Shown here piece after piece: positions 14,161-15,894 of a stretch of DNA of 15,894 nt; within the stretch, counting starts at the first letter, position 1; every line of letters begins with the position of its first letter. The translations under genes were made by a program, and so were the position numbers. The notes below the pieces were generated by a model. The model was not told the DNA's origin. It saw only the letters and a program-made list of their open reading frames with translations, and made no database searches. This DNA is from an uncultured Flavobacteriales bacterium. Lineage in GTDB: Bacteria; Bacteroidota; Bacteroidia; Flavobacteriales; BACL11. The DNA lies in NCBI GenBank assembly GCA_913047525.1, contig CAJWUS010000018.1, forward strand, positions 1-15,894, read 5' to 3'.

Positions 14161-15099
14161 TTAAAGCGCTCCTATTTCGTTAAGTAATGCATTGGTGGCT
14201 TTCACGCCTTCTTCTGAAGTAGTTAATTGGACTTTTTCTGCCGCCTCCAATTCAATCTCCACGATTTTCTCGATACCATTTTTTCCCAATATTACTGGAA
14301 CGCCAATACAAAGGTCAGAAAGTCCGTATTCCCCATCTAAAAGTGCTGAGCAAGGGAACATTTTATGTTGGTTGCAAACTATGGATTGCACCAATGCTGA
14401 CACTGCTGCCCCTGGCGCATACCATGCTGATGTGCCTAACATTCCAGTAAGAGTTGCTCCTCCTACTTTGGTGTCTTCCAATACTTTTTGTAATCTTTCC
14501 TCCGACAAAAACTCGGATGCTCTTACACTATTTCTACTTGCTAAACGCGTTAAGGGAACCATGCCTTTATCAGAATGGCCGCCAATTACCATGCCATCCA
14601 CATCAGAACTTGGACAGTCCATTGCCTCTGCCAATCGGTATTTGAATCTGGCACTATCTAGTGCGCCTCCCATTCCTATAATTCTGTTTTTGGGTAGGTC
14701 TAAGGTTTTATGCGTAAGGTAAGTCATTGTATCCATTGGGTTGCTTACAATGATTAAGATGACATCTGGAGAATGTTTGATTAATTGCTCTGAAACGGAC
14801 TTTACAATACCAGCATTTATTCCAATGAGCTCTTCACGAGTCATTCCTGGTTTTCTTGGGATTCCTGAAGTAATTACCGCCACTTTACTTCCTGCTGTTT
14901 TGGAATAATCTCCAGTGGTTCCAGTTATTTTGGTGTCGAATCCGTTTAATGATGCTGTTTGCATCAAATCCATTGCTTTACCTTCTGCAAAATTTTCTTT
15001 AATATCAACTAAAACCACTTCTGAAGCGAAATTTTTAATAGCAATATATTCGGCACAACTTGCACCTACTGCCCCTGCTCCTACTACTGTTACTTTCAT
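14161..15099 (-). CDS. mdh: Malate dehydrogenase (LDH-like type)
   Basis: The enzyme interconverts malate and oxaloacetate with NAD in the TCA cycle. The 312-residue protein has the Rossmann motif VVGAGAVG (5-12), D32 at the end of the second strand (NAD preference), and the mobile loop IPRKPGMTREEL (80-91). In that loop the arginine in the specificity position (R82) marks malate rather than lactate dehydrogenase, where glutamine is usual. Further motifs are VSNPMD (118-123), the substrate-binding LDSARF (147-152) and the catalytic histidine H175 in GGHSDKGMVPL. The common sequence there is GGHGD, so the HSDK form is slightly unusual, but the His-Asp pair is kept. The gene follows gyrB after 93 nt on the same strand. 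I found no clear TAnnTTTG promoter in that gap, so read-through from gyrB is possible. Confidence 0.95.
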   Translation of the reverse strand: MKVTVVGAGAVGASCAEYIAIKNFASEVVLVDIKENFAEGKAMDLMQTASLNGFDTKITGTTGDYSKTAGSKVAVITSGIPRKPGMTREELIGINAGIVKSVSEQLIKHSPDVILIIVSNPMDTMTYLTHKTLDLPKNRIIGMGGALDSARFKYRLAEAMDCPSSDVDGMVIGGHSDKGMVPLTRLASRNSVRASEFLSEERLQKVLEDTKVGGATLTGMLGTSAWYAPGAAVSALVQSIVCNQHKMFPCSALLDGEYGLSDLCIGVPVILGKNGIEKIVEIELEAAEKVQLTTSEEGVKATNALLNEIGAL

Positions 15100-15129
15100 G
15101 ATTTCTTTATTTTTTTGTTATTTATTTTT

Positions 15130-15180
15130 GGTTTGTAGTTTGTTACTTTTGTCTTTTAGTTCCTCTAATCTCTACAAACC
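15130..15180. repeat. 9-bp inverted repeat between gyrB and mdh
   Basis: GGTTTGTAG (15130-15138) and CTACAAACC (15172-15180) are exact inverse copies separated by 33 nt. They begin 13 nt after the gyrB stop on the minus strand. No T-run follows in that direction (the sequence is A-rich), so this is not a standard terminator. A CCTCTAA pair (15162, 15179) overlaps one arm as a direct repeat. Confidence 0.5.
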
Positions 15181-15192
15181 TCTAACTATTTC

Positions 15193-15894
15193 TTAAGCAT
15201 CAATATTTGCGTATTTTGCATTGGTCTCAATAAACTCTCTTCTTGGCGGAACTTCATCCCCCATTAGCATAGAAAATACTCTATCGGCTTCTGCCGCACT
15301 ATCAATAGTAACCTTCTTTAAAGTTCTTTTTTCTGGATTTAAGGTAGTGTCCCAAAGTTGTTCGGCATTCATCTCTCCAAGTCCTTTATACCTTTGTATT
15401 GCTACATTCACTTCTTTCCCAGCTTTCATGTCAAGCACCTGTTCATCTCTTTCTTCATCAGACCAACAATAGCGGTGATCTTTTCCTTTCTTTAATAAAT
15501 ACAAAGGTGGAGTTGCAATATATATATAACCATTCTCAATTAACTCATACATATAACGAAAAAAGAAAGTCAGAATTAAGGTAGCAATATGACTACCATC
15601 AATGTCGGCATCCGTCATAATTACAACTTTATGATATCTTAATTTTTCGGTGTTTAGCGCTCTTTCATCTTCTTCAGTTCCAACAGAAACACCAAGTGCA
15701 GTATACATATTCTTGATTTCTTCATTTTCAAAAACCTTATGTTGCATGGCTTTTTCTACATTCAGAATTTTACCCCTTAATGGAAGTATTGCTTGAAAAT
15801 GTCTATTTCTACCTTGCTTTGCAGTACCTCCTGCCGAATCACCCTCAACCAAGAAAATTTCGCATTTCTCAGGATCTCTCTCAGAACAATCAGA
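15193..15894 (-). CDS. gyrB: DNA gyrase subunit B, C-terminal part
   Basis: This is the last 233 codons of a gene that enters from the right edge with no start in the window; the frame stays open to base 15894. GyrB is the ATPase subunit that, with GyrA, introduces negative supercoils. The visible part starts at [14 protein letters not shown] and then the Toprim motif [17 protein letters not shown], with the metal-binding glutamate. [16 protein letters not shown], the Toprim DADIDGSHI and the [19 protein letters not shown] block follow. It ends in [16 protein letters not shown], the usual GyrB terminus, rather than a ParE-like end. There is no E. coli-type 170-residue insert. Fused or split forms are not suggested by what can be seen. 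Confidence 0.95.
   Translation of the reverse strand, partial: SDCSERDPEKCEIFLVEGDSAGGTAKQGRNRHFQAILPLRGKILNVEKAMQHKVFENEEIKNMYTALGVSVGTEEDERALNTEKLRYHKVVIMTDADIDGSHIATLILTFFFRYMYELIENGYIYIATPPLYLLKKGKDHRYCWSDEERDEQVLDMKAGKEVNVAIQRYKGLGEMNAEQLWDTTLNPEKRTLKKVTIDSAAEADRVFSMLMGDEVPPRREFIETNAKYANIDA

Noticed and set aside
14192..14722. A 176-codon open frame on the plus strand opposite mdh
   Set aside because: It lies wholly inside the well-supported mdh gene on the other strand, has no recognisable domain, and its composition is what an antisense frame of a conserved gene would give.
15850..15852. TTG at the Toprim motif as a start for the gyrB frame
   Set aside because: The frame continues upstream with conserved GyrB residues ([14 protein letters not shown]) to the window edge, so this is an internal leucine codon of a partial gene.
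1..15894. Search for CRISPR arrays, insertion sequences, tRNA or rRNA genes and phage genes
   Set aside because: No regularly spaced repeats, transposase-like frames, terminal inverted repeats or clover-leaf sequences were seen. Gene order and composition look like stable chromosomal backbone.

Overview
The window looks like a chromosomal housekeeping segment of a Bacteroidota bacterium, most likely a member of the Flavobacteriia or a close relative. The evidence is low GC content, a single-chain SecDF fusion, an OmpA protein with the TPR/PD40/CRD layout, and a secreted protein with a C-terminal tail resembling a type IX secretion (T9SS) sorting signal. A promoter of the TTG-N20-TAnnTTTG type is present, and almost no gene start has a Shine-Dalgarno sequence. 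I cannot name a genus. All genes lie on the minus strand except one, a glutamine synthetase.

Reading in the direction of minus-strand transcription, from right to left. The window opens inside gyrB (3' part only), followed by mdh (malate dehydrogenase). After a weak terminator and a convincing promoter comes secDF (1029 aa), which ends at a strong intrinsic hairpin. tatA and a Ca2+/Na+ exchanger follow as a 1-nt-overlapping pair. The plus-strand type II glutamine synthetase gene converges on the exchanger gene and is divergent from the OmpA/PD40 gene. The OmpA gene ends at an intrinsic terminator whose U-tract stops 7 nt before purM.

Next is the tightly packed purM-prfA-pyrF operon (1-nt gap, then 8-nt overlap). 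The last block is a chain of six genes that nearly all touch or overlap: a PspC-like protein, a small membrane coiled-coil protein, a second very small PspC protein (54 aa), an RmlD-like reductase, a secreted protein with a T9SS-like tail, and the 5' part of an AGCS sodium:alanine symporter. It looks like one transcription unit.

No mobile element, CRISPR array, tRNA, rRNA or phage gene is visible, and no gene-free stretch exceeds 200 bases. I found no clearly new biological system. The observations most worth checking are a perfect Shine-Dalgarno followed by a 27-codon reading frame that overlaps the start of the glutamine synthetase gene, the compact PspC/coiled-coil/PspC module joined to envelope genes, and two terminators placed almost on top of the next gene's start codon.
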